Notes: a model not told the origin generated them from the sequence alone. A stretch of DNA of 20,305 nucleotides from Euprymna scolopes (GCA_024364805.1 CM044499.1:82739808-82760112); one strand, 5' to 3'; shown: positions 8,751 to 19,378, counted from the first letter of the stretch. Program-made: numbers and translations.

Positions 8751-10376
8751 GGGCGTAGTTGTGGGCAAAGAGAGTTTTAATCGCTGATTTGCGTTTTGCT
8801 TTTTAATTGTGTTTGTTTTTTGTGCTTTAACGCGTTGTAGGGAATCGTCCATTTGGTGCATGTATACATGCATTGTATCGATTTAGAGCTAAGAAAGTTG
8901 TGAATGTAATCTAGTCGGTGTTGTACTGGGCAGTGTTTTGTGAAATGATTATGTGTGTTTATATGGTGCCGGATTTGCGTTTGCTGTGATGTTTGTGTTT
9001 TGTATTTTGGTTTTTCTTTTGATGTACGGCTTTCTCTGGCGTTTTTTTTTTTTTGTTGAAGTGAGGTGCGAGTTATTCTATTGATGTTTGTGCATGAAAA
9101 AATGGGATTTGATGTTGTCGTGCATATTTAATGTGTTCATTTGCATTGTATTAATGAATGAGCTTTGTCTTAGCGTTGCCATTATTGTCGCCGTCACTAC
9201 TTCTGCTGGCTTCTGGTTTATTCATGTAAATATTGAAGAATATGCAACACATTCCTATCATGAACCAATTTTAATTTAATTATTTAAAAAAAATTTTTTT
9301 TTACAGATTATATAAAAATTATATTATGTTGAAGGTTACTTTCACGCAAGGAAAATATTAGAATCTTACTTATAAAAATCAAGCTAAAAATGTAATATGA
9401 AAAAAAGAGGAAATAATTTTTTCAATTATATTTTTTTTTTTTGTGTTTAAATATTAAATAAACAATGCTTAATTAAATGATAATGTCGTTATTTTGATAG
9501 ATTAATTTTTCCTTGAGTTATATCGACTTCATTAATACAGACTTTAGGGACTCTTTTGTAATGTTCCTGAAAACATTTTTTTTTTTTAATTGTTAAAATT
9601 GATGATACTTTATTTTCATAAAAAAGCAAAAATATATTCATTCATTTGAAAACCATAACTTTAGTAAAGGTGTTTTTTGTTTAAACAAAATAATACATTT
9701 CCACTAAGATTAAAATAAAAATAATTAGTGCATTATATTCCATGATCATTAAATTTAATTAAAATTGGTTAATTTTCTGATTTTTGGTGAATTTTTAAGT
9801 AAAGGGAGGGGTTTATACATTTTGAACATCAGCTATTCATTTTGCACATACCTAAAATATTGTTTTATTTTTTGTGTAAATAAGTAAAAACATTTTTTTT
9901 TTTTTGCATGATTAAAAATTAAGGTACTATTACACCTCACACACTGCTTATTTTATTTTTTATTTTTAGTGGAGGGGGATTACTGTTTTGTTTTTGAGTT
10001 AAGGTTAAGAATTAGGGTTTGTGCACCTCCAAGCAAAAAGCCAATGAAAAAGCAATACCAAACATGCTTAGCTAATGAAAATTTAAGCAGACGACTTTTA
10101 ATAAATTGGAAGAAAAAAAATTATTTTTAATCACACATAAATGTAATCAATAAAAAAAATGCAAGACATAAAAATGAATTCATTGATGATAAAATGCTGC
10201 AGACACCAAAGCAAGCATTTGCAGACACCAAAGCAAGCATTAAACTTTTGCCAAGAAAATTAATAGCAACCAATTTGAGATGCAAGGCATATTGAAGAAA
10301 ATGTATGCTGAAAAATGTATGTTACTCAGTTTCTTCCATTTCCTATAGCTCTTCTCATCTCTCTTTGCCATTGACG
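8751..10376. other. AT-rich region without recognised gene
   Basis: Sequence between two Gypsy fossils. From 8751 to about 9280 it is GT-rich on the plus strand and might include remains of the first element's 5' end, but no repeat match supports that. From 9280 it is dominated by poly-T and poly-A runs. A 63-codon hydrophobic open frame at 9088-9279 shows no family resemblance and is not called as a gene. Confidence 0.55.
10199..10241. repeat. 22-bp tandem duplication
   Basis: gcagacaccaaagcaagcat with trailing T-rich bases occurs twice in direct succession (10199-10220 and 10221-10241) with one difference at the edge. Confidence 0.85.
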
Positions 10377-10626
10377 TGTAGTAGTAATGTCACAAATAGT
10401 CTCACTGCAAATAGACAAAAAGGTGCATTCTTTCTGCTTGCATATGTAAAGAAGAAGAAAAAAATGCAAGATGTGTACCTGGTTTTATGCAAGAAGACGT
10501 GAAGAATGTGAAGCCTGTGTGATTGGGTAAGATTTAAAGCAGATAAAAGAACCCGGCTTGGAGGGAAAGAGGGCAGTTCTTTGCAAGGGTCAAAACATTA
10601 TGATTAAGCTAATTCCCTGTGCAACA
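10377..10626 (+). repeat. 5' LTR of the Gypsy fossil
   Basis: Starts TGTAGTAGTAATGTCACAAA and ends GCAACA. It aligns end to end with 14740-14988: shared blocks include agtaatgtcacaaatag, aagaagaagaaaaa, gtgtacctggtt, atgcaagaaga, acccggctt and the closing aacattaygat. About 250 bp long. Confidence 0.85.
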
Positions 10627-10645
10627 AGCTAATTCCCTGTGCAAT
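10606..10645 (+). repeat. 20-bp tandem duplication across the LTR edge
   Basis: aagctaattccctgtgcaa plus one base occurs twice in succession (10606-10625, 10626-10645). The first copy is the last part of the 5' LTR; the second begins the internal region where the primer-binding site would be expected. Confidence 0.8.
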
Positions 10646-10659
10646 AATAATCAAACACA

Positions 10660-11280
10660 AATGGCAAGCAAAGCATTTGACATTCAGCTGTTTCCCAAAT
10701 TTTATGGCATTTCACCAGATCACACAGTGTCCGAATGGTTGGAACAATTAGAGTTGACATGTGAAATGTGTGTTGTTGAAAACGCCAAGTGTGTTCTATC
10801 ATTCAGACTGAGAGGTGTGGTTCTGTCAGTATACCAACGATTAACATGGGACCAAAGCAGGTGAAAGAAACCCTCCTTATGGCTTTTTGTTGCATTTGAC
10901 AAGTTTGCACCCTGTGAAAACTGTGGGCAAATACTTGGGTATCCTACAAGACCTGGCACATTTGATCAAAGAAAACCCCTCTAACTGGTGGCTCAGTTGT
11001 GCTTTTGCATTAGGACTCTTCGCTACGGTTAGACAACAATTGCGTGGGTTCTCAAAGATGGAACACATGACCCTAGAACAGATCCTTGATAAGACTCAAC
11101 CACTCATGACAGAAGAAGTAGAGGTGGGTGATCCTGTTGCTGCAGTGACTGTATGACATAGTTCTTCTTCATGTGTCTGTGGACCCACCTTTAAACCCTG
11201 ATCAGTAGGGCACAGTTGCAGTGCAGTGCCACTAGTGTGGAGGTCCTAATCATTTTGCCAGAGATTGTCGGCAGCTTGGG
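10660..11280 (+). pseudogene. Gypsy gag remnant
   Basis: Fossil gag. Readable blocks are DIQLFPKFYGISPDHTVSEW, EQLELTCEMCVVENAKCVL, FRLRGVVLSVYQRLT, then the capsid C-terminal part (NWWLSCAFALGLFATVRQQL, KMEHMTLEQILDKTQPLMTE) and a GGPNHFARDC zinc-knuckle-like segment ending at 11268. The order capsid then zinc knuckle is that of Gypsy gag. It is broken. The encoded protein would have assembled the RNA-packaging particle. Confidence 0.82.
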
Positions 11281-13061
11281 GGAAAAGCAAGAAGAGCTCT
11301 CTCAGAGACACACTATTATTGGTGCTAGCAACAAGCACATGTCGTATCAAGGTGTCCAGGAAACAAGACAAGGGACAAGGGGCCAGCACTACTCCCTTCC
11401 CACATAGACTACAAAATGTGCTCTCTGTAATAAAGGTAAAAATCAATGAGGTAGATTAGTTGGTGGATTCTGAATGCTCCTCATCCATTGTGAGTGGGTT
11501 GTTATGTCAGCCAAAAGTATGTAAAAGTACCACAAGAAAATGCCTTTACGTCACAGTGTTAGCAGCATAACTAATAGTGACTAACAGAAATCCATGAAGA
11601 ATGACGTACTACTGGTAAACAAAAAGCCATTGGGATTTGAACTCCTGCTGGAAATGGACATCATCAAGAAACTCGGTGGCGTGCATATTGACAAAGAAAG
11701 CAGCAAGGTACACTTTACTGAGGCAACTCTTGTTCTGGGTGCAACAATAGAAGTAGAGCAGCTTGATTTTTGTGCAGAGCTCGATCAACACACCAAATCC
11801 TGGATGGTGTCATGAAAGTGGTCAGGTAATTAGCCGCCAGAAAAATTATGCCACAGAATACCACATGATAACATCCCTGCAAAAGCTTATGCAGAATACA
11901 AAAAGGAGTTACAAACCTGGATTGATAATGGATGGTTGGTTTCTTACCCAGAAGAGGAATTGGGACCCCCAAAGAGCTTAATCCCACTAATGGCAGTCAT
12001 CCAGCTGAACAAACAAAAAGTAAAACCAGTGCTCAACTATTGGAAATTAAAACATGTGGACCCATTTACGGCTCGCATAGACATACATACTGAAAAGTTG
12101 GGAGAATAGCGGCGAGCAGGATCAAATGTAGACCTTTGCAAGGCATATCTTCAGGTACATGTGCACCAATCAGTGTGGTCCTATCAAACTGTACCAATTT
12201 AGTATTAAAGGTATTGCCTGACCTGCATGGTGTTTGGACTCAATGTGGCACCATCTGTCTAGCAAACAATTGTTGATACTATTTTGATGAAGGATAAGCA
12301 CAGACAGCAGGTAACATCTGCTTACATTGATGATGTGTATGTAAACAAAAGTGTTGTGCCTGTAGCACATGTGAGGAAGCATCTCTACAGCTTCAGCTTC
12401 CTCAGCAAAGAATCAAAGAGGTTACAGGATGATGCACAAGTACTTGGTTTACAGGCCTGAAGAAAGGATGATGCTCTGTATTGAAAAAGAGGAAACAAGA
12501 TCCCAGACATGCCTTGTGTCATCACGCAACAGAAATATATTTTCATTATATGGCAAATTAGTTGGGCACCTTTCCATGGGTGCTTGGCTTCATGTTATCA
12601 TGGCATTCATCAAGCAGAAAGCATCTGATGTTACCACTGGGTGGAATGACAAAATTTATGACGCCTCTCTTAACACCATGATTAAGGAGGTTCTCACCAG
12701 ATGGCACAAATAAGACCCAGCACAGGTCAAATGGTCAAGATGGCCATGATGGGTTGATGCAAACTCTCTTGCTACCAGTGTATCATTGATGGGGTTGTAG
12801 TAGAGAATTCTTGCTTGTCACATTCAGAAAAGGATTCCCAACATATTAACCTTGTGGAACTTGATGCCATTATTAAAGGGATAAACTTGAAAATCTTCTA
12901 GAATTGTTTGTGGATTCTGCTTGTGCCCATAAGTGGATGTCAAATACCTTTACCAACAGGACCAGGGCACGAATCAAAGACATAAGTGAGATGCTCATTC
13001 AACAGCGGCTTGATACTATAATAAAATTGGTGAAGGAATGGATGTGTATTTAGTCATATCT

Positions 13062-13070
13062 ATCAAAAAC
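13062..13070 (+). repeat. Left target-site duplication of the SINE
   Basis: atcaaaaac here pairs with atccaaaac at 13368-13376 (8 of 9 identical). They bracket the 5S-headed SINE exactly, and resemblance to the Gypsy pol resumes directly after the right copy. Confidence 0.7.
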
Positions 13071-13185
13071 TGTACGGCATAATCATGTTGACACATCGGT
13101 TCCCATTGGATCACCAAAGTTAAGCAACGTTGAACCTAGTCAGTACTAAATAGGTGACCATTTGGGACTTCCAGGTGCTGTACGT
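13071..13185 (+). ncRNA. 5S rRNA-like head of the SINE (pseudogene)
   Basis: Strong resemblance to metazoan 5S rRNA over about 115 bp: tgtacggcat at the start, gttgacacatcggttc, then ggatcaccaaagttaagcaa at about 13108-13127. It continues cgttgaacctagtcagtact, ggtgaccatttgggact and ccaggtgctgtacg at 13171-13184. The A-box (aagttaagcaacgt) and C-box-like (gtgaccatttggga) promoter segments are recognisable. Multiple substitutions, the continuation into a SINE body, the lack of an immediate T-run terminator and the position inside a retroelement argue against a working 5S gene. Confidence 0.82.
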
Positions 13186-13367
13186 GCTCTCCGCTTATCT
13201 CGGCATTGTTTCCAGTCATCCTGGACTTTTCCTTGCAACTGGACTCAAACAGTGCTGATTCAGGAGAGGTGTGGTTGGAGATTGTGCAAGCCTTGCCTCA
13301 CAATTACACGTGCAGCTGCCCCTCCAAGGGGTATCCTTTGTCTTTCAAGACTGAACGGAGGCATTGG
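13071..13367 (+). mobile_element. 5S-rRNA-headed SINE (SINE3-type) inserted in Gypsy pol
   Basis: A ~297-bp short retroposon. The head (13071-13185) is 5S-rRNA-derived. The body that follows (gcattgtttccagtcatcct, tggacttttccttgcaactg, ggagattgtgcaagccttgc, cccctccaaggggtatcctt) is unrelated to 5S and to the surrounding pol, and I cannot assign it to a named SINE core domain. It ends near ggaggcattgg before the duplicated target atccaaaac. No long A tail is visible, as in SINEs that borrow a LINE 3' end. It would have been transcribed by RNA polymerase III from the internal 5S promoter and mobilised by an unidentified LINE. Confidence 0.75.
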
Positions 13368-13376
13368 ATCCAAAAC
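13368..13376 (+). repeat. Right target-site duplication of the SINE
   Basis: atccaaaac, the partner of the copy at 13062-13070 with one mismatch. Confidence 0.7.
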
Positions 13377-14730
13377 AAGGTGGATCAATTGATAAGAGTG
13401 CCATAGAGATGGCTTGATGCAATTAAGAGGTACACTAAGCCCATGCAAACTGTCTGCACTGTGCCGTGAACTCAGTTGGGCTTAACCAGATTAAGAGTGT
13501 TCACCAACAAAGCGGTCATCCTGGTGTAAGACGAATACTACTTTGTGAAACAGATTGACCCTGAGGTTTCTTGGCCTGCTGTGAAAACCGTTCTCAGAGA
13601 ATGTAAAGAATGTCAGCCAATAGATCTGTCACCCATATAGAAGGTGCTTTGAATGGTAAACAAACATGGCAAAGATTAGCGATAGATATTACCCATTGTA
13701 ATGGGCCTCAACTTTTGCCATTGATTGATTGTGGTCCCACTCGGTTTGCTATCTGGCGATGCCTTCCTTAGCAAGATGCAACAAGTGTAATCAACCAACT
13801 GAAGATGGTCTTCTATGAGTGGGGCCCACCGACAGAGATTCTGACAGTGCCTTTCAAAGCAGCTTGTTTAAAACTTTCCTTGATGAATGGAAAGTACGAC
13901 TTTGATTCTGCTGTGCATCTTCTCTGGTAATTGCATTATCAAGCGATGTTACAGAACTGTTAAACTGATTGCCATCAGAAAACAGTGCACTCTACCAGAA
14001 GCATTATATCCTCTGCCACAGCACCTGCCAATCGGGCCTATTAATACTGCATATGGCTAAAAAAAAAAATCAATAGAACATAGGCACTGGCACACAATAA
14101 ATAGCAGACTGTCTTCAAAACGGTAGACATAGATGATATACCACAAAATATAGAGTTACCAGTGCACAGAACATATCGGTTGATGGAATACCACACCATG
14201 TAAAAGATCTGTGACCCATAGTGGGACCAGGTCTGCCAATAGTCTTTTCTGACATGTCTTCAGATGATACAGGTGAAAGATTTGTGACAATTGAAGAGAG
14301 ACCATGTGAACAGGCATCCAGCATAAATGAAGGTGATGCCTCTTCTGATAATAGTTCTAATGGTGACCCCGGTCCTGGATATGACCATAAACTATATCCA
14401 GTGGTCAGGCTCCAGCTTGCGGGCTTTGGGGAGTGTGGAGCCACCCTTTAATTGCCACTGCTCCCAGGTCCACTCTGACCCGGAGTGGTAGTACCTGTTA
14501 GGGTCCCAACTATGGGTTAAATAGAAACCAACTTGAAAACAACAAATATATTCTATCAAACTTTTTCTTCAAAATCTTTGGATTCAGCATTAAATAACCT
14601 GAAAAGGGTTGATATGTCGTAAAACAAAAACAAAAAACAAAGTAATGGTGACCCAGTAAAGGTACCACTGTGAAGAAGTAGATGGGACAAAAGACCACCT
14701 CTCGAATGTTTCATGTGTGATCATAGGATC

Positions 14731-14739
14731 AGGGGGGAG
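14731..14739 (+). other. Polypurine tract of the Gypsy fossil
   Basis: aggggggag directly precedes the TGTTGTAG start of the 3' LTR, the expected position for plus-strand DNA priming in LTR elements. Confidence 0.75.
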
Positions 14740-14988
14740 TGTTGTAGTAATGTCACAAATAGCGTTACCGCAAAGAGACAATGGGTGTGTTCTTTCTGCC
14801 ACATGCGCATAAAAAGAAGAAGAAAAAGAGAAAAGGCAAAAAGTGTACCTGGTTTGATGCAAGAAGAAGACATGAAGAACTTGATATACCCACGTGACTG
14901 GGTGAGATTTGAGGTGGATAAAAAAACCCGGCTTTGTTACGTCTTGCGTGAGGGGAAACATTACGATCAGTCGCGACCTTGCAGAACA
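14740..14988 (+). repeat. 3' LTR of the Gypsy fossil
   Basis: Starts TGTTGTAGTAATGTCACAAA and ends GCAGAACA, about 249 bp. It aligns with 10377-10626, with many substitutions and few small length differences. The antisense strand holds a 177-codon frame (14590-15123) that spans the LTR edge and resembles nothing known, so it is not called. Confidence 0.85.
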
Positions 14989-15374
14989 TGATGGCTGCCC
15001 TTCAGTTGACTGAAAATATTCTTCTAACAGTTTCCTCTTCCACACAAAAAAATAACATAGAAACATTTTTACACAAAATATAATTCCCCTCCCAATAAAA
15101 AACTTACAAAAAAATAATAACAAAAATAAAGTTTCTATTTATTTTAAAGAAAAATAAAAAATGTTACCTATGAAACTTGCGGTTTTTGTTATATTTTAAT
15201 TTATTGTTTTACCTTTTTTTCTATATATGTTATTTTTGTTTCCTAGTGTTTTTAACTTTGATCGCCACTTGGCATATTCCGGTGGTCTATGTCAACTGCC
15301 ATGCGAGCCTAAGCTAACATCATGGAAATCCAGGTTGCTAACTACTTTTCCGGTAAAACAAATCCTGCTTCTGA
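14989..15374. other. Spacer between two LTR elements
   Basis: AT-rich sequence of 386 bp separating the 3' LTR of one element from the 5' LTR of the next. Nothing recognised in it. Confidence 0.6.
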
Positions 15375-15553
15375 TGTTATATGATCGCTGGGCAGCGCCA
15401 GTTAGAAAATAATTACTCAGAATCAGGTTATCTATCTATCTGTTTAATATCTATTTTTCTCTAGCTGACAGAATGACAATAGTTGAATCATGGGAAACGA
15501 TAGTTCATTGAGCACTGCTGGTGCAGAAGGGTTAAAGGGCCAATGTTGTTACA
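15375..15553 (+). repeat. 5' LTR (179 bp)
   Basis: Starts TGTTATATGATCGC and ends GTTGTTACA. It shares ccagttagaaaataatta, cagaatcaggttatctatct, ctgacagaatgacaatagtt and gggttaaagggccaatgttg with 19392-19590. It has a short (TATC) run at 15429-15441 and a 12-bp segment (near 15514-15525) absent from the other copy. Confidence 0.75.
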
Positions 15554-15758
15554 TATATCAAACTGAATGACCAGTCAACTGCACCAAAGCTAGGTAGATG
15601 GGGGACCGGATTTGACGTTCCGGTTTTGAGTAGTAAATTTTAATTGACACAAAAGAGACAAGATGTGAGGATCAAGATTTCCTCAAAAAGGGGGTGACGG
15701 TTTGCTCGCATGCCAGGATCACCGATCCACTCTAGCCTACCTGTGGAATGGAATAAAA

Positions 15759-15769
15759 TATATATAAAA
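15759..15769 (+). promoter_or_regulatory. TATA-like box
   Basis: tatatataaaa, preceded by gaataaaa at 15751-15758, lies about 70 bp upstream of the short candidate leader exon. It is located inside the LTR element but outside the repeated LTR segment. Position and sequence fit a core promoter; nothing shows that it is active. Confidence 0.35.
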
Positions 15770-15835
15770 CAACAATCATAGTCTTGTGTTCGTTTGGCAT
15801 GAGTTTGTTTTCAGTTGTCTGAATCAACTCCAAAA

Positions 15836-15874
15836 ATGATCGACGAAGAGTCCTCCATGGCTAAGCAGAGCCAG
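15836..15874 (+). other. Candidate 13-codon leader exon with splice donor
   Basis: ATG in a favourable context (ccaaaaATGa) opens MIDEESSMAKQSQ, ending exactly at a strong consensus donor, CAG|GTATGT at 15872-15880. Together with the TATA-like box upstream it looks like a first exon. It could be an element leader joined by splicing, as some LTR families use, a host exon captured within the element, or chance. No downstream partner exon is recognised. Confidence 0.25.
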
Positions 15875-15880
15875 GTATGT

Positions 15881-18800
15881 CTTTGTGTCATGTATTATGA
15901 TACGTATTCATGTTATATTTAATTGCCACACACACATTAACTAGACGGTCACGACCCTGATTAATACAGCTTGATAAGTTGATAAGAGAAATTGCCTCAG
16001 TCGGGAAGGATTCTCCTTCATGAAATGAGGGAGTATGGGCTAAGCATAGCATTATACCGATCATTATCGATCGGTGAAGGGATTGGGAAAAATAATTGTA
16101 GAAATTTTAAATGAATGTCACTTATTGACGGAATGTTCGAAATTACATTGTTAAATGTGTTTTCATTCTTTTTTTTTTTTTTGATATTGTGAATTACTAA
16201 AACAAACCATGTGGGGGCAGAAAAAGAAAGAGAGAGACAGAGAAAGAGAGAGATAAAAAGAGAAAAGAAAGAAATATTTTGCTGTGCACAAGTGATGAGT
16301 AAGAGAGAGAAAGAAAGAGTGAGAGATCTTCGCAGTCAGGTACATTTTGTACATAAAAGTTAATCAAGTTGAAAGAGAGGTTGTTGAATTTTTTTTTTTT
16401 AAACGAATGTATTGAGTGATTTTTGTGCAGAGATTGTGATTATGTGTTATTGACAAATCTTACTAGAGTTGAGTGAACCGATGGTGGAATAATAATTGTT
16501 TTTTTTCTTTTTTTTACGCATTGTGATTGGACGATTATCCTATTTTTGTTGATTAGAAGTTCGTTGGGATTGAGTTATACTGATTGCTTTTTGAAATGTT
16601 GAAATGTGTTGTCCGAGTAAAACAATTGTTGTCGAATTGAGTTTTCATTGTGGTTTGATGTTCTGTTTTTTGAGAAAATTGTGTTTTCGATATAAGAAAC
16701 TATGTAAGAAATTCTGCAGAAATAAGCAGGCTCCTCATTGGGCAGTTTGTCCGCCCACGATTTTGTTTGAACCTACCAGATTGCTTGTTATTACTAATTG
16801 CCAAGGGTACTCTTGGCGCCAAATTTATCTTTTCAGATCACCATTTTTGACATAGACTCAGATTGAAATGGACATTCGAAATTAACTTGAGGCTTGTAGC
16901 CTCAAAATCACTTTGTCTCATTGAGACGTTTTAATGCCCTTATGTGAGTCGAAATGTTATGATTATTTGCAAACACCAATGGCTTTATATTGGGCGAATT
17001 ATTATATTATCGCACATGTTTGTGCTCTGTGAATCAATTGACTTTCATCATTACAATGTCAGAAACGAAATTAAGGTCTACAGTTTGACCTGTCATTTGT
17101 CCACCTTTCGGACACCTTTCGGTTATCTACAGTAAACTCCATAAGGCTACTGGACTAGCAGTATTCATCTTGGAAGGCATCACTCAACTCTTTAACCTGT
17201 TGCAGCATTCTTCGTCAGCTGAATTTTGTATCCAGCATATTGCGAAGATGAACTATTACCCTTTTAGGGAGTTACCGGCCTACTATGGCAGATAGCTAAA
17301 GATGACACATCTTTTGCAACTTGAATCTTTTTTCTTTAATAAAATATATGTTAAAGTTTAAAAGGTGGGTCTGTTTTAATTTCTGATTGGTTTTCTTTCA
17401 TTCTGCCAGGGAAAAGATCAATGTGAGAGAATTTCTCACAGTTAAAGAGAAGTGAATTTGGACTAGATTGGAAAAATGTGTTGATATTGTTGTAATGACT
17501 GAGTTGATCTTTTTAAGGTTGTAACTGTTGTTATTTTGAAGTCAACCGGACAGTGGACTGTTGTTCCGGAAGCTTACTTGTGTAATTTTGTATTGGGAAT
17601 GCTGTGAAAGGAAATCGTTTTTTGTATGATTTTTTTTTTTTTTGTTTGTTTTATTTTGTTGCTGTTATTGTATCATTCTTCAGACTGGAAAAAGGCGAAT
17701 AGTTTTGGCTTTCAGACAGATTTAGATTAATGATTAATTAGTAAAAATAAATAAATAAGTAAAAATAAATAAATAAAAGTAAAAAAGGAAGAAAAAAGAA
17801 ATAATATGAAATAATTAAGCGGTTGCTAAGAAGGAAATAGATGAAAAAAGAAAACTACTACAGGGTTATGAGTAAGAGGTCAGTTAGTTTATGTAAAGTT
17901 TTGGACAGATCAAGTGCACGGGGTATATTCTAGTTTTCAAGATGGTTGTAAATCTTCTTTTTTTTTGTGGGATTTTTCTACGAATCCGTATATTCGGTGG
18001 GAGACATAGGAAAATGCTCTCGTAAGGCTATAAGAAAAATCATTTATCTTGCAGGGGTCATGGAAGTGCGTTATAGCTGTGACAGGGAGATTATCGTGAT
18101 CTCTGCGTGATCCTAGGATGCGAAATGGCACCATGCTTTCAGTCTGCAGACGTTTGTAAACGCTCATTCTTGGGTATCAAGGGTGCCCAACGTTATGCAT
18201 GGACAACCACAATAAGTTGAAAATAATTTTGGGTTCTAGAATCAGCGAAAATATTCTATGGCTTCAGAAATGGACTTAGTTACTGAGACAGCAACAAGTC
18301 GGCGAAATGTAAATATGTATGTAAGAGGGAAATGTAAGAAAAAAAGGATAAAATGCACATATTATTTTCTAGCTGTCGTTGATAATTGTATTCGTTGATG
18401 TGTTATGTTATTCATTTATTTTTTGGGTGTAATCCCGCCAACAGGGGCAGATGATTGATGGTGGTTGAGGTCCATCACGAGACAGTCACTCAGGTGTGAT
18501 GAGTGGAGAAGAAGTGCATAGCATATAGAAAGGCCGTCATGAGTTTTGAGCAATTGGGATGCGCCCAGAAGGGGAGTGATAGCAAGATACCTGATTAGGA
18601 CTTTAAAGTTGTATGAAAGGGGAGTTCCTTGATCTTAGGTTTCCTCAATGTTTTGGCAGAGGATGGAATTGCCACACGATTGCCGTATCCGCTAGTTAGG
18701 TGCTTGCTATGCACTAATCGCTTGTGTAAAATTTTAGGGTGTGGATAACATCCCTTTTCCATGAATCCATTCAGATTGTTGTGGTCCCCAGATCTTGTGA

Positions 18801-19378
18801 GGTCCGAGTGTAACTGATGTTTAATGGTATCTTGAGAACTTAGTGTGCTGACCACATATAGGATGCAGCGATGGGGGTTTCTGTTTTCCTTCCCCAGAAC
18901 TAGTGTGCATTGGATGTTTGAAATGACAAGGAGTAAGGATGTTACAGATGGTTGAACTTAATTCTTGAAGAGAAGTCACAGGAAATGTTATTTTTTTGTT
19001 TTTGTTTTTGAGGACAGTTCTTTTAATACCGAGTAGGATCAACCTGAACATAGAATTGGTGCTTCACGAATGGATGTGCTGTTCCAGCGTGCTATGGGTT
19101 GAAAGGTCGGTTAATTTCAATTTCAAACTTGGTGAGATAAAAAAGGTGTTCTCTTCACATAGCAGCATGTTACTGTTGTGTGGAGAATCAGAGAATGATG
19201 TAAGGAATGTGGAAAAAAAATCATTGGCACATAACGATACAGGCTGATGGCCAAAGAATCGCAGTGGATTATGGTATGACAGCTCTCTTTGCCAGCAGGG
19301 TTGCTATATATTTGGTTCCTCTTAAATTAAACAGGAGAAGTAGAAAATGTATGCCATCGCCATACATTTTGATAACAA
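15881..19378. other. Interior of the LTR element, no coding similarity found
   Basis: About 3.5 kb of AT-rich DNA. Open frames of 60-90 codons on both strands (for example 16604-16855 plus, 18595-18855 minus, 18996-19247 plus) show no known domain and no consistent direction. The base composition is less AT-skewed from about 18440 onward, where the sequence looks more like former coding DNA. Small perfect hairpins occur at 16889-16903 and 16915-16927, and a 10-bp duplication (cacctttcgg) at about 17101-17121. Confidence 0.5.
16212..16327 (+). repeat. GA-rich low-complexity tract
   Basis: Two near-pure purine runs (16212-16275 and 16300-16327), made of GAGA and GAAA units, flank a short mixed sequence. 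This is simple-sequence DNA. Confidence 0.85.

Larger units (their letters stand above)
11440..14200 (+). pseudogene. Gypsy pol remnant (PR, RT, RNase H, integrase)
   Basis: Fossil pol. The protease region is marked by VKINEVD and LVDS-CSSSIVSG near 11440-11500. RT runs from PLMAVIQLNKQKVKPVLNY (about 11985) through the catalytic YIDD at 12323-12334 (SAYIDDVYVN) and VPVAHVRKHL. RNase H is marked by HINLVELDAIIKGIN (about 12841-12885) and FVDSACAHKWMSNT. Integrase shows HQQSGHPGVRRI (13504 on), WQRLAIDITHCNG and LIDCGPTRFAIW (13669-13758), YEWGPPTEILT, then the distal VDGIPHHVKDL near 14175-14215. It contains many breaks and is interrupted by the SINE at 13071. The order RNase H before integrase separates Gypsy from Copia. 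Confidence 0.85.
10377..14988 (+). mobile_element. Gypsy (Ty3-like) LTR retrotransposon fossil, both LTRs present
   Basis: About 4.6 kb element with TG...CA-bounded LTRs at 10377-10626 and 14740-14988, gag (about 10660-11280), and pol in the Gypsy order protease, RT, RNase H, integrase (about 11440-14200). A purine tract lies directly before the 3' LTR. Flanking 5-mers TGACG (left) and TGATG (right) are a possible target duplication with one mismatch. The two LTRs agree at roughly three quarters of positions by eye, and the coding region carries many breaks, so it is an old insertion. A 5S-type SINE later inserted into its pol region. Confidence 0.9.

Noticed and set aside
9088-9279. 63-codon hydrophobic open frame as a small membrane protein
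   Set aside because: No upstream or downstream gene context, no homology I recognise, and T-rich DNA readily yields hydrophobic frames.
13071-13185. Functional 5S rRNA gene
   Set aside because: Many substitutions against metazoan 5S, no T-run terminator at its end, fusion to a SINE body, and target duplications around the whole unit.
14590-15123. 177-codon open frame on the minus strand
   Set aside because: It runs antisense across the 3' LTR and its edge into flanking AT-rich DNA. It is rich in Phe, Leu and Ser from poly-A and GA tracts, with no domain resemblance.
15375-15553. Direct repeats at 15375 and 19392 as two independent MITEs
   Set aside because: They lack inverted ends, begin TG and end CA, and the second directly follows a polypurine tract, which fits an LTR pair better. 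Not excluded, since no target duplication was found.
16604-16855. Cys-rich 83-codon open frame inside the LTR element
   Set aside because: No signal peptide, spacing pattern or family resemblance that would set it apart from chance.
18595-19247. Opposed 76-86-codon frames as an envelope or accessory gene
   Set aside because: Frames on both strands are short and none shows a membrane anchor, cleavage site or known fold, so an envelope call is not supported.
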